Below are positions 1-8,061 of a stretch of 41,199 nucleotides of DNA, in pieces. Where the stretch lies: assembly GCA_036351435.1 (NCBI GenBank), contig JAZBPA010000284.1:1-41199 (forward strand). The letters run 5' to 3'. The stretch comes from JAAUQA01 sp036351435. Its GTDB lineage: Bacteria > Pseudomonadota > Gammaproteobacteria > Competibacterales > Competibacteraceae. The notes below the pieces were generated by a model. That model was not told where the DNA came from. It worked only from the letters and a program-made list of their open reading frames with translations, and searched no databases. The position numbers were made by a program, and so were the translations under genes. Every line of letters begins with the position of its first letter. Position 1 is the first letter of the stretch.

Positions 1-111
1 CGTGGTCATCAAATCAACACCGATGTCGGTATCCGTTTCCAGTTGTTGCAGGGCTGCCTGTAGTCGGTCAGATTCAGGCGGTTCGCAAGCATTGAGCAGG
101 TTTGGGGCCAT
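1..111 (-). CDS. Partial CDS, N-terminus of an unrecognised protein
   Basis: An open frame of 37 codons runs from an ATG at 111 to the left edge, so only the N-terminus is visible. The peptide starts MAPNLLNACEPPE and continues with a helix-like stretch (LQAALQQLETDTD) that looks more protein-like than the other frames. No convincing ribosome-binding site lies in front of the ATG, and the frame stays open further upstream, so the start is uncertain. It is transcribed in the same direction as the symporter genes to its right but is separated from them by a strong terminator. I do not recognise the family. It could be chance. Confidence 0.3.
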   Translation of the reverse strand, partial: MAPNLLNACEPPESDRLQAALQQLETDTDIGVDLMTT

Positions 112-166
112 AAGACGGTTATCAACAGACTGGGTGGATACCCTTTGGGTAGCGGACCGGGACGGT

Positions 167-210
167 ATATAGCGGAACCCATTAAATTTGATCAATGAGT
201 TCCGCTATAT
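167..210. repeat. 12-bp perfect inverted repeat with 20-nt spacer
   Basis: ATATAGCGGAAC (167-178) is matched by GTTCCGCTATAT (199-210) around an AT-rich 20-nt spacer. No T-run follows on either strand, so it is not a classical terminator. It lies about 55 bp upstream of the partial minus-strand gene and could be an operator for it or the end of a small repeat element. Confidence 0.5.
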
Positions 211-313
211 CCATTTGTTTTATCGCGCAAATTATCACTATAAATCATGCCGATTTATAGTGTTTGCGCTATAGGACGTTCATCTCCGACTCGGCGTTAT
301 TGGAATGATATCG

Positions 314-345
314 AAAAAAAGAGACCCTGCATAAAGCAGGGTCTC
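314..345 (-). terminator. Rho-independent terminator of the symporter operon
   Basis: Read on the minus strand, a perfect 10-bp stem (GAGACCCTGC / GCAGGGTCTC) with a 5-nt loop is followed by seven T. It sits 46 bp beyond the stop of the symporter large-subunit gene, as expected for the end of that operon. Confidence 0.9.
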
Positions 346-390
346 GGGTGGGGTCCGTTGAATCCTATGCAGCGGACTCTCAGTCAAGAA

Positions 391-2181
391 TTAATGGGCG
401 ACAGCACCTCCCGAACCGCGGGGGGTACGGATGTCTTCCACCAGCTGCTGGATATGATCCGGCGGGGCCGAGGTGAGCTTCGACACCACGAAAGCGGTGA
501 TGAAGTTCAGAATCATGCCGATGCCGCCGATACCCTCGGGTGAAATGCCGAACAACCAATTCTCCGGTATGTTCGCAGCTAGCGGGGTGATGAAGATACC
601 CTTGAAGTACAAGATATAGCCCATGGTGAAGACCAGGCCCACCAACATACCGGCGATGGCGCCTTCCCGGTTAACGGTCTTGCTGAAGATACCCATCAGA
701 ATAACCGGGAACAGCGAGGACGCCGCTAGGCCGAAGGCAAAGGCCACCACCTGGGCCACAAAGCCTGGTGGGTTATACCCCAGGTAACCGGCGATCAGGA
801 TGGCACAGGCGATAGCGATACGACCACTCAACAACTCCGCTCCCTCGGACATCCGCGGGGTTAATGTACTCTTCAACAGGTCGTGGGAAATCGCCGAGGA
901 GATCACTAGCAGCAGGCCCGCCGCAGTGGATAGAGCGGCTGCGATGGCACCGGCCGCCACCAGGGCGATGACGAAACCGGGTAGTTGAGCAATCTCGGGA
1001 TTGGCCAGCACCATGATATCCCGGTCCACGGTCAATTCGTTGCCGGCCCAGCCGCATTTTTCCTGGACTTGCTGGGCGAATTCCTTATTGCCGTCGTTGT
1101 AGTATTGAACCCGGCCATCGTTGTTTTTATCCTCAAACTTCAGCAAACCCGTCACTTCCCAAGTATTGAACCAGTTGGGGCGGTTCTCATAGGCCAGGTT
1201 CTTCTCTGGAGAGCAGGCTATCTCACCGCTTGCGTCGTGCAGCTGCTCCTGCTGGATGGTGGTGGTCAGATTGAGCCGGGACATGGCGCCCACAGCCGGC
1301 GCTACGGTATAGAGCAGGGCGATGAACACCAAAGCCCAGCCGGCGGAACTGCGGGCGTCGCGCACCTTAGGCACGGTGAAAAAGCGCACGATCACATGAG
1401 GCAATCCCGCCGTACCCACCATCAGTGCCAGCGTAATGAAGAACATATCGATAGTGGTTTTTTGTCCAGCGGTGTACTGAGCGAAGCCCAGATCGGTCAC
1501 CACTAGATCAAGCTTGTCCAGCATGTAGTTGCCGTCGCCAAGCTGGCTACCGAAGGCCAGCTGCGGGATCGGATTGCCGGTGAGCTGAAAGGCGATGAAC
1601 ACCGCCGGTACCGTGTAGGCGAAGATCAGCACGCAATACTGGGCGACCTGGGTATAGGTGATACCTTTCATGCCGCCTACCACTGCGTAGAAGAACACCA
1701 CGCCCATCCCGATCAACAAGCCCCATTCCACGCTCACTTCTAAATAGCGGGAAAACACGATGCCGACGCCGCGCATCTGACCGGCTACATAAGTGAAGGA
1801 AATAAAGATTAGACAGATCACCGCTACCAGACGGGCGGTCGAGGAATAATAACGGTCGCCGATGAACTGCGGCACCGTGAACTTACCGAACTTGCGCAGG
1901 TAAGGCGCCAACAGACAGGCCAGCAGCACATAGCCGCCGGTCCAGCCCATCAAATACACCGAACCGCCGTAGCCGAGAAAGGCGATGAGTCCCGCCATGG
2001 AGATAAAAGAAGCGGCGGACATCCAGTCGGCCCCGGTGGCCATGCCGTTAAGTACAGGATGAACGCCGGCACCGGCTACGTAAAATTCACCGGTAGTGGC
2101 CGCCCGGGCCCAGATGGCGATGCCGAAATAGACGGCGAAGCTGAGGCCGACAACAATTATATTAAGCCAATATTGATCCAC
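391..2181 (-). CDS. Sodium:solute symporter large subunit, ActP-like (cation/acetate symporter)
   Basis: Inner-membrane SSS-family transporter of 596 residues that would import a small carboxylate, probably acetate, with sodium or protons. It has many membrane segments, the N-terminal SSS-type region GMATGADWMSAASFISMAG, and the core IALVAAGAIAAALSTAAGLL. A long hydrophilic loop (about residues 320-395) separates two membrane blocks and contains an EF-hand-like stretch, DKNNDGRVQYYN. Together with the DUF4212 gene upstream this matches the two-subunit symporter type (large subunit like Vibrio VC_2705) rather than classical single-chain ActP. The start is GTG, preceded by GGGAGA at good spacing, 20 bp after the small-subunit stop, so the two are co-transcribed. 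Family assignment is solid; the substrate is inferred. Confidence 0.9.
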   Translation of the reverse strand: MDQYWLNIIVVGLSFAVYFGIAIWARAATTGEFYVAGAGVHPVLNGMATGADWMSAASFISMAGLIAFLGYGGSVYLMGWTGGYVLLACLLAPYLRKFGKFTVPQFIGDRYYSSTARLVAVICLIFISFTYVAGQMRGVGIVFSRYLEVSVEWGLLIGMGVVFFYAVVGGMKGITYTQVAQYCVLIFAYTVPAVFIAFQLTGNPIPQLAFGSQLGDGNYMLDKLDLVVTDLGFAQYTAGQKTTIDMFFITLALMVGTAGLPHVIVRFFTVPKVRDARSSAGWALVFIALLYTVAPAVGAMSRLNLTTTIQQEQLHDASGEIACSPEKNLAYENRPNWFNTWEVTGLLKFEDKNNDGRVQYYNDGNKEFAQQVQEKCGWAGNELTVDRDIMVLANPEIAQLPGFVIALVAAGAIAAALSTAAGLLLVISSAISHDLLKSTLTPRMSEGAELLSGRIAIACAILIAGYLGYNPPGFVAQVVAFAFGLAASSLFPVILMGIFSKTVNREGAIAGMLVGLVFTMGYILYFKGIFITPLAANIPENWLFGISPEGIGGIGMILNFITAFVVSKLTSAPPDHIQQLVEDIRTPRGSGGAVAH

Positions 2182-2201
2182 GATCGTCTCCCAAGATTAT
2201 T

Positions 2202-2462
2202 TTATTCTTCGTGTACGTCAAATTCACGATCGATCTTGCCCATGCGCAAGACATAAAAAAGGATCAGCAACAGGAAGGTGTAAATCGCTCCCTGTTGGGC
2301 AAACCAGAATCCCAGCTTGAAGCCGAAGAACTCAATGTTGTTCAGCACATCCGCCAACAAAATGCCGCAGCCATAGGATACGATAAACCAGATGGCTAGC
2401 AGGGTGGCCAGTAGCCTGAGATTAGCTTTCCAGTAAGCCTGACTCTTGCTGTCGATAGTCAT
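2202..2462 (-). CDS. DUF4212 symporter small subunit
   Basis: An 86-residue protein with two strongly hydrophobic segments (LLATLLAIWFIVSYGCGILL and AIYTFLLLILFYVLRMG) and the family pattern in which an aromatic GFKLGFWFAQQG segment precedes the second helix. DUF4212 proteins are the small membrane partners of the large sodium:solute symporter encoded immediately downstream. I chose the ATG at 2462 because GGAGGTG sits 6 nt before it; a GTG at 2471 is in frame but lies inside that ribosome-binding site. The short charged C-terminus (KIDREFDVHEE) is cytoplasmic by prediction. First gene of a two-gene operon ended by the terminator at 314-345. Confidence 0.9.
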   Translation of the reverse strand: MTIDSKSQAYWKANLRLLATLLAIWFIVSYGCGILLADVLNNIEFFGFKLGFWFAQQGAIYTFLLLILFYVLRMGKIDREFDVHEE

Positions 2463-2788
2463 AAATAACACCTCCCCGGAATGGGTTTGAATTTAGAATA
2501 ATAAATCTGCCAACCCGGCGTCCGCCGGGCTGGGTGAGGAATACTACTGCGGGGGCCACAAAATCCCTCTGGAGCGGTCCGGTTAGAAACCCTTTGCCTG
2601 GTATGCCCTTGAGAAGCATAGTGTGCTGCAGAGGACTGTCAACTTTTATAATTGCGCTGCTGGTTTCTTGGCACCCTATCGCTTTATGGAATGACGAACT
2701 CCACGACTCGTGGCAGCGCTGTGTATTTAGCGGTGGGCTTTTAGGAGTTTCCTGAGTCAACGCTTTTCCTCCCAGGAGGCAATAGCTA
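2463..2788. other. Intergenic, upstream of symporter operon
   Basis: No coding sequence is supported here. A compact GC hairpin (CCCGGCG-TC-CGCCGGG, 2514-2529) lies about 50 bp upstream of the small-subunit start and would fall in its leader or promoter. A TTGGCAC motif near 2668 resembles half of a sigma-54 promoter, but the second element is one base too close. Confidence 0.4.
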
Positions 2789-2911
2789 ATGAACTAAGCG
2801 TATGCCTTACATGTTACCGAAACCGACATGGCGAACCGGTTGGGCATTAGCCGTAAATCGCTGTGGGAGAAGCGCCAGCGTTTAGGTATCCCTAAACCTA
2901 AGAAGCAATAA
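2789..2911 (+). pseudogene. Relic of NtrC-family regulator C-terminus (Fis-type HTH)
   Basis: The frame 2798-2911 reads AYALHVTETDMANRLGISRK followed by SLWEKRQRLGIPKPKKQ and a stop. This is the typical last helix-turn-helix of sigma-54-dependent NtrC-type response regulators (consensus around LGISRKTLWEKRQRLGIP). The ATPase and receiver domains are missing. Unexpectedly, an ATG at 2789 with AGGAGG at 2774-2779 is in frame with it, but the third codon is TAA (2795-2797). It is either debris of a deleted regulator gene or a small Fis-like protein gene killed by one nonsense codon. In related bacteria such regulators sit next to acetate symporter genes, which would fit the location. Confidence 0.65.
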
Positions 2912-2934
2912 CCAGGGGTGGATTCGTAACAACC

Positions 2935-3068
2935 GACCTTGGTGTGTTACATAAATACCCAGTTAATTTGTTACTTTAATTTACACTTTTTTTGTAATGT
3001 TTTAAATTAACAATAAAAAACAATAAGATAAAAGATATTCCTTATTTGCTTGCGGGCTTTTCTATACT
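2935..3068 (+). promoter_or_regulatory. AT-rich promoter region of the second symporter
   Basis: The stretch 2940-3060 is far richer in A and T than its surroundings. It leads to a good -10 (TATACT, 3063-3068) about 108 bp before the start of the SSS gene. No clean -35 at 16-18 bp is visible, so an activator may be needed. The call rests on composition and the -10 only. Confidence 0.35.
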
Positions 3069-3175
3069 TGTGGCCAATCCGTAATGGACAACAGGTCGGT
3101 GTTCGGGTTTCTTCCGACGCTGAGCAAGCACATTAGGATTGTTTTATAACCATCTTTTTTCAGAGAGGACTGCTG

Positions 3176-5149
3176 ATGGAAGCGAAAACCGTATGGTTGA
3201 TTATCTTCGTCGCTCTTTATTGGTCGTACTGCCTCTTCTGGGGCATTAAGGGGGCGCTCAGCTCCAAGACCGCGACTGACTATATGCTGGCCGGTCGCGG
3301 TCTTGGCATGTGGGTGTTTATTCTGGCGGCTACGGCCACTTCCTTCTCCGGTTGGACCTTTATGGGCCATCCGGGCTTGATTTATCGCGATGGCTTTCAA
3401 TACGCATACGCTTCTTTCTATGCCATCACTATCCCCTTCACTGGGGTTATGTTCCTGAAACGACAATGGATGTTGGGCAAACGCTTCGGCTTCATTACCC
3501 CCGGCGAGATGCTGGCAGCCTACTTTAGGTCAGATTTAGCTCGGGTACTGACCGTGTTGGTTGCATTGGTGTTCTCAATCCCCTATCTGGGCTTGCAATT
3601 GCGCGCCTCGGGTTTCTTGTTCAACGTGCTGACTGATGGTGCGTTGAATGTGAATGTCGGCATGTGGTTGCTATCAGCAGTCGTTGCGGCCTATGTTGCG
3701 TCTGGTGGATTGCGCGCTGTGGCCTACGTGGACACCATGCAATGCATTCTGTTGGCTGGCGGTATCATCGCGCTGGGCGTCATCGCCATGGTGCATATTC
3801 CCGATATGAGAGGCGCAATAGCGGCGTTGACTGCTATAGACCCAGCCACTGGGCAAGCGGCTTTTGGTAAAACCACCCCGGATGGGTATAGCGCTTACAT
3901 CGCCATTCCTGGGGTAATTCAATTTGTCAGTAGCGGTCCAAAAGCCACTGGCGGTGCCTGGACGGGCATCATGGTGTTGACCTACATGTTTGCGTTGATG
4001 GGGATTCAGTCCGCACCAGCATTCTCCATGTGGTCGTATGCCAATAAATCACCTCAACCTTTCCCCTGGCAGCAAGTCTGGGCTTCTTCCTTTGGTATCG
4101 GGTTCATCCTATTTGTGTTCACTGCCTACCAGGGTATCGGTTCTCACTTCCTGGGTGCTGATGCCGCTTTCTTGCAGGCCCATCCGAATCTGGCGAGCGA
4201 CGCGATGGTATCCGGTCTCGGCGGGATCGACATTATGGAATCCAGCGGTAAACAAGGCATGTTGGTGCCGCAGTTGATCTGGCTGATGGGTGATACCGCG
4301 CCCTGGTTAGTCGGTTTGTTGTCCGTATGTGCCTTGGCGGCCATGCAATCCACCGGAGCGGCATATATGTCCACGGCGGGTTCCATGATCACCCGCGACA
4401 TTCTGCGTCGTTATGTCATGCCAAACGCTAGCGATATCCAACAGAAGTTCTGGGGTCGGACCTTCGTGATCTGCATTGTGCTAGCGGCTTTGGTCGTTGC
4501 TACGACCGCCACTGATGCCTTGGTGTTGCTGGGGGGGCTCGCTGTGGCCTACGGCTTCATGATGTGGCCATCGCTGATTGCAGTATGCTGGTGGCCGTTC
4601 CTGACTCGACAAGGCATTGTGGTCGGCTTGATCGCCGGTCTCATCGTGGTGACCATGACCGAAAGTATCGGCCAAAATGTCTTCACTGCATTGGGTATGG
4701 AGGCACCCTGGGGTCGTTGGCCGTGGACGATTCATTCGGCCGGTTGGGGGATTCTATTCAATTTAGGTTTGGCGATTCTAGTTTCGGCTGTAACTCAGAA
4801 TCAGGCCGAAACCGAGCATCGCATGAAGTATCATAATTTCCTGCGTCAGCACGCTTCGCTCCCAGTGCATAAGAAAGGACTGGTGCCGGCGGCCTGGATT
4901 ATCACTCTGGTCTGGTTCTTCTTCGGTATCGGCCCCGGTGCCGTGCTGGGTAACTGGATCTTTGGTAATCCTACCGATCCAACCACTTGGTTGTTCGGTT
5001 TGCCGTCGATCTGGACCTGGCAATTGCTATGGTGGGCACTGGGCGTGTTCATGATGTGGTTCCTGGCATTCAAGATGGAAATGTCCACCGTACCCGAGCA
5101 TGAAGTCGAAGTGTTGGTGGAAGCCGCTCCGCAGCCAGCTGCACAATAA
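3176..5149 (+). CDS. Sodium:solute symporter (SSS family)
   Basis: Inner-membrane transporter of 657 residues with about 13-14 hydrophobic segments. The N-terminal half shows SSS hallmarks: a first helix followed by the TDYMLAGRGLG linker, then ATATSFSGWTFMGHPGLIYRDG, and later the AMQSTGAAYMSTAGSMITRD region that matches the sodium-site helix of the family. It is longer than classical PutP/ActP proteins, with two extra C-terminal helices (AWIITLVWFFFGIG and WQLLWWALGVFMMWFLAF). A good ribosome-binding site (AGAGAGGA) precedes the ATG. It is monocistronic or leads a short operon: a strong terminator follows directly. The substrate cannot be read from sequence; amino acids or carboxylates are typical. 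It is not closely similar to the symporter at 391-2181. Confidence 0.85.
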   Translation: MEAKTVWLIIFVALYWSYCLFWGIKGALSSKTATDYMLAGRGLGMWVFILAATATSFSGWTFMGHPGLIYRDGFQYAYASFYAITIPFTGVMFLKRQWMLGKRFGFITPGEMLAAYFRSDLARVLTVLVALVFSIPYLGLQLRASGFLFNVLTDGALNVNVGMWLLSAVVAAYVASGGLRAVAYVDTMQCILLAGGIIALGVIAMVHIPDMRGAIAALTAIDPATGQAAFGKTTPDGYSAYIAIPGVIQFVSSGPKATGGAWTGIMVLTYMFALMGIQSAPAFSMWSYANKSPQPFPWQQVWASSFGIGFILFVFTAYQGIGSHFLGADAAFLQAHPNLASDAMVSGLGGIDIMESSGKQGMLVPQLIWLMGDTAPWLVGLLSVCALAAMQSTGAAYMSTAGSMITRDILRRYVMPNASDIQQKFWGRTFVICIVLAALVVATTATDALVLLGGLAVAYGFMMWPSLIAVCWWPFLTRQGIVVGLIAGLIVVTMTESIGQNVFTALGMEAPWGRWPWTIHSAGWGILFNLGLAILVSAVTQNQAETEHRMKYHNFLRQHASLPVHKKGLVPAAWIITLVWFFFGIGPGAVLGNWIFGNPTDPTTWLFGLPSIWTWQLLWWALGVFMMWFLAFKMEMSTVPEHEVEVLVEAAPQPAAQ

Positions 5150-5176
5150 CACTCTAAGGCTGTTGGTGAAGTTTTT

Positions 5177-5206
5177 AGGGGGGGGTTAATCCTCCCCCTT
5201 TTTTGT
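5177..5206 (+). terminator. Rho-independent terminator after SSS symporter
   Basis: A run of eight G pairs with CCTCCCCC (one G-T pair) around a TTAAT loop, followed by six T. It lies about 28 bp after the symporter stop. Confidence 0.9.
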
Positions 5207-5252
5207 GCTTAGATAGCACCAACATTGATCCGTCATCCGCGAACCTAGATTT

Positions 5253-5501
5253 ATGAGTGTTACCCACCCCTATTTTATTTTTTCAGTACTATTGCTAGCC
5301 GCACTGCTGTTTTTTCCCGCCAGCAAAATTATTTGGTTATTAAGTATGCGCCGCTTGCAGCGCAAAACAGGCCGAGAACCAAACCCAGAGGAGATCGCTG
5401 GACAACGACAACGCGCCCGTTTTATTGCTGTTTTCCTGGTGTTGATTTTTTCTTATCTGTTTAATCTGAACTTGTTAGGAACGCTCTATGGCAATGGCTG
5501 A
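5253..5501 (+). CDS. Small membrane protein, unknown function
   Basis: An 82-residue protein with two predicted membrane helices (about residues 7-32, FSVLLLAALLFFPASKIIWL, and about 57-77, FIAVFLVLIFSYLFNLNLLG) joined by a basic cytoplasmic loop (MRRLQRKTGREPNPEEIAGQ). The loop's charge predicts both ends outside. No strong ribosome-binding site is seen before the ATG, but the codon pattern and clean hydropathy support a real gene. Its last codons overlap the start of the TPR gene by 14 bp, so the two are probably translated together. I do not recognise a named family. Its position after the symporter suggests an accessory role, but the terminator between them argues for separate transcription. 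Confidence 0.7.
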   Translation: MSVTHPYFIFSVLLLAALLFFPASKIIWLLSMRRLQRKTGREPNPEEIAGQRQRARFIAVFLVLIFSYLFNLNLLGTLYGNG

Positions 5502-6075
5502 CCGGCATTACCGTTTGCTTATGCGCATCGCCATTGGACTGACACTGGCGTGGCTTGGCTGGACGATTTACGACAGTTATTGGGGGGGCGATTCGGTACC
5601 GGGTGATTTTGGGTACCATGCCGGCAGCAACTTTTTCGCAGACGGCAATTACCAACAGGCATTAAAGTCCTATGAGGATGCCTTAGCGGAAAATCCCGAG
5701 CATCTACCGGCGTTGCGTGGTCAAGCCGAGACGCTAATCATGCTGAAGCGAGAAAACGAAGCGATTGCTGTCTTTGATTTACTCATCGCCCGCGAGCCGG
5801 ATAATCCAGGCTATTACGCTAATCGGGGGATTGCCAGTGACCGCTTGGGAAGACATTATCAGGCATTGGCGGACTATGAAACCGCGTTGCGGATGGATCC
5901 TGAAGTCGGCCAAGGACCGGGTTGGTTGACGCGCTTTTTACGTAATCAAGCAGAAAAACCGCCGGGTATCGTTGATCGCGCTCATTACCTCAGAGAACAA
6001 CTCGCATTACCCGAATCACAGCGGTTACTCAGCGTGCCGACGGTGGACGAAGCGCAACGCCCGTATAAGGAATAA
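5488..6075 (+). CDS. Membrane-anchored TPR protein
   Basis: A 195-residue protein with one N-terminal membrane helix (about residues 10-28, LLMRIAIGLTLAWLGWTIY) followed by about three tetratricopeptide repeats (roughly 42-73, 74-107 and 108-141). These show the expected pattern, for example GNYQQALKSYEDALAENPEH and GRHYQALADYETALRMDPEV. The topology places the repeats in the periplasm, where they would serve as a protein-binding scaffold. Two ATG codons (5488 and 5494) are possible; the first overlaps the upstream small membrane gene. The partner is unknown. The tail after residue 145 is not repeat-like. No enzymatic motif is present. Confidence 0.8.
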   Translation: MAMADRHYRLLMRIAIGLTLAWLGWTIYDSYWGGDSVPGDFGYHAGSNFFADGNYQQALKSYEDALAENPEHLPALRGQAETLIMLKRENEAIAVFDLLIAREPDNPGYYANRGIASDRLGRHYQALADYETALRMDPEVGQGPGWLTRFLRNQAEKPPGIVDRAHYLREQLALPESQRLLSVPTVDEAQRPYKE

Positions 6076-6103
6076 TCCTCCCCTAGTGCCAAGATTAAGG
6101 GGC

Positions 6104-6126
6104 GCGTTTAGTAAGTGACTAAACGC
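6104..6126. repeat. 9-bp perfect hairpin between TPR and MFS genes
   Basis: GCGTTTAGT and ACTAAACGC flank a 5-nt loop (AAGTG). No T-run follows, so it could be a weak terminator for the TPR gene or a leader structure of the MFS gene 33 bp downstream. Confidence 0.5.
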
Positions 6127-6158
6127 CCTCTCCCTCACATTCACCTTTACCATTAACA

Positions 6159-7316
6159 GTGACTAGCACTCGTCTGTATTTTCAACTGTCCAGCTTCTAT
6201 TGGTTTTACTTCGCCACGCTGGGTGTGTTGCTGCCCTATTGGGGATTATATCTTGAAGCGTTAGGGCTCCCTCCTGCTCGGATCGGTGAGTTGATGGCGA
6301 TTACGCTGGCCACCAAGATTGTCGCGCCTAATCTATGGGGATGGCTTGCCGATCATACCGGACGCCGCATTACCATCGTGCGCTTGGCTTGTTTGTTGGC
6401 CATGCTGAGTTTTATCGGCGTATACGGGGTGGGTAACTCATACATCGGGTTGGCTCTAGTCATGCTGATATTCAGCTTCTTTTGGAATGCGGCCTTGCCC
6501 CAGTTTGAGGCGATAACCCTCAATCATCTGGGCGACGACACCCATCGTTACAGCAGTATTCGCTTGTGGGGTTCTTTGGGGTTTATTGCCCTAGCGTTGC
6601 TGGGTGGGTTTCTCGCCCAACGCTGGGGAATTGCCATCATCCCGACCCTATTATTGGTGCTGTTCGCGGCTCTGTGGCTGAGCAGCTTGGCGGCACCAGG
6701 GAAAGAAGCGGCACATGTTCATTCGAAGTTACCCTCTTTTCGACAAGTGTTGCGCCAACCGCTAGTCGTCGTGTTATTGCTGGTATGCTTTCTTAATCAG
6801 GCCAGCCATGGACCCTATTACGCATTTTTCTCCATTTATCTGGAACAGCTTGGCTACCAAACCAGTACGATAGGCTTGTTGTGGGATTTGGGGGTGGCCG
6901 CTGAAGTTGGCATATTTATGCTGATGCCATGGCTGTTGCCCCGTCTGGGGGCTCGTCGCTTGCTGATGATTTCTTTAGCTTCCGCTAGTCTGCGTTGGGT
7001 GCTGATCGGATATTTCGCAACTTATTTGCCCTTGCTGATGTTTGCGCAAACCTTACATGCCTTGAGTTTCGGGGTTTACCATGCAGTAGCGATTCACTGG
7101 ATTCATCAGCTGTTTACCGGGCACCATCAAGGCCGGGGACAAGCATTGTACAGTAGTATAAGCTTCGGTGCCGGTGGCGCCATAGGCAGTTTAGTAGCCG
7201 GTTATCTGTGGGCGGATTGGGGTGCTGGCGGCACCTATACCCTGGCAGCAGCTGTAAGCGCTCTGGGATGGGTCTTAGCTTGGCGCGGTTTACAGAGCGC
7301 TGAACGGAGTTACTGA
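6159..7316 (+). CDS. MFS transporter, HcaT/MFS_1-like family
   Basis: A 385-residue inner-membrane protein with 12 predicted helices in two six-helix halves. The cytoplasmic loop between helices 2 and 3 carries the MFS signature in the form NLWGWLADHTGRRITIVR. The opening (FQLSSFYWFYFATLGVLLPYWGLYLEALGL) and overall length match the group that includes the phenylpropionate transporter HcaT and related nucleoside- or sugar-type MFS_1-like proteins. The start is taken as GTG at 6159, giving the usual short N-terminus; no ATG precedes the first helix. The gene ends 7 bp inside the convergent cyclase gene. Substrate unknown. Confidence 0.85.
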   Translation: MTSTRLYFQLSSFYWFYFATLGVLLPYWGLYLEALGLPPARIGELMAITLATKIVAPNLWGWLADHTGRRITIVRLACLLAMLSFIGVYGVGNSYIGLALVMLIFSFFWNAALPQFEAITLNHLGDDTHRYSSIRLWGSLGFIALALLGGFLAQRWGIAIIPTLLLVLFAALWLSSLAAPGKEAAHVHSKLPSFRQVLRQPLVVVLLLVCFLNQASHGPYYAFFSIYLEQLGYQTSTIGLLWDLGVAAEVGIFMLMPWLLPRLGARRLLMISLASASLRWVLIGYFATYLPLLMFAQTLHALSFGVYHAVAIHWIHQLFTGHHQGRGQALYSSISFGAGGAIGSLVAGYLWADWGAGGTYTLAAAVSALGWVLAWRGLQSAERSY

Positions 7317-7921
7317 AGCACCAGCACGCGGCAGGGCGAACCGCTGAGACCGTTTAGCCTTAACGGAAGTGCAATCAGCTCGCCGCCCGGTTTGATATAT
7401 TGCGCGGCGTTCGGGTCCAGATCTTCGACGAGAAAAATTCCCCGTTCAGCGATGTGGCTGTGGAAGTGAAGGGGCTGTTTATCACGCACCTCCACTGTTC
7501 CGACCAACACCCAGACTTTGGCAGCAAGCGAACACAATTGCTCAAGCTGCGCCATGCTGATTTCAGCTGCGCCGGAAGATTGCAGAAATAAAATACCCTC
7601 GCCGGAAAAGCCCGTCAGCAGATCCCCAATCGATTGGCCTGGAACGATGCGGTTCAAATCGATCAGGAAGTACCGTCCCATGAGCTGTCGTACAGGCAGC
7701 ATATCCAACGTCTCACCACCGGCTTTAAAATGCGCAGGAGCGTCAATATGAGTACCGGTTTGCGTGCCTAAACTAAGTTGCGAAACCCAATAGCCCTGGG
7801 TATCGACCGTGCACCAAGTCTCGACGAGAAAGTGGGGGTCTCGGTACTGATCATCCGCGTAAATGGGTAGCTGCTCATCAAGCTCCCGAGTTACATCAAT
7901 GATCTTGAACTTTTCCAACAT
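7310..7921 (-). CDS. Cyclase-family / kynurenine-formamidase-like hydrolase
   Basis: A 203-residue soluble enzyme of the metal-dependent cyclase family (PF04199), whose members hydrolyse amides or lactones such as N-formylkynurenine. The metal-binding signature is clear: TGTHIDAPAHF, with H58, D60 and H64 numbered from the chosen start. Further family features are IIDVTRELDEQLPIY at the N-terminus and FHSHIAERGIFLVEDL near the C-terminus. I chose ATG 7921 because the protein then begins at the first conserved strand; an upstream in-frame ATG at 7993 would add 24 residues rich in Trp and Gln that do not resemble the family. The stop overlaps the convergent MFS gene. The substrate is not predictable; no tryptophan-catabolism genes are nearby. 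Confidence 0.8.
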   Translation of the reverse strand: MLEKFKIIDVTRELDEQLPIYADDQYRDPHFLVETWCTVDTQGYWVSQLSLGTQTGTHIDAPAHFKAGGETLDMLPVRQLMGRYFLIDLNRIVPGQSIGDLLTGFSGEGILFLQSSGAAEISMAQLEQLCSLAAKVWVLVGTVEVRDKQPLHFHSHIAERGIFLVEDLDPNAAQYIKPGGELIALPLRLNGLSGSPCRVLVLQ

Positions 7922-8061
7922 AGCAATCTGAACCTTAACCAACCGATTTTCAACTATTTGCCACCACCATTTTACCTGGAACGGTGGTAACATTTTGTTT
8001 TACCCAACACGCGCTGTCTATCAATCAAGAGCATCATCCAAATAACGTAGGGTGAACCCTG

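Noticed and set aside
2668..2684. TTGGCAC motif resembling a sigma-54 promoter upstream of the NtrC relic
   Set aside because: The GG and GC elements are 11 rather than 12 bp apart and the -12 part (TCGCT) is poor; sigma-54 promoters do not tolerate this spacing.
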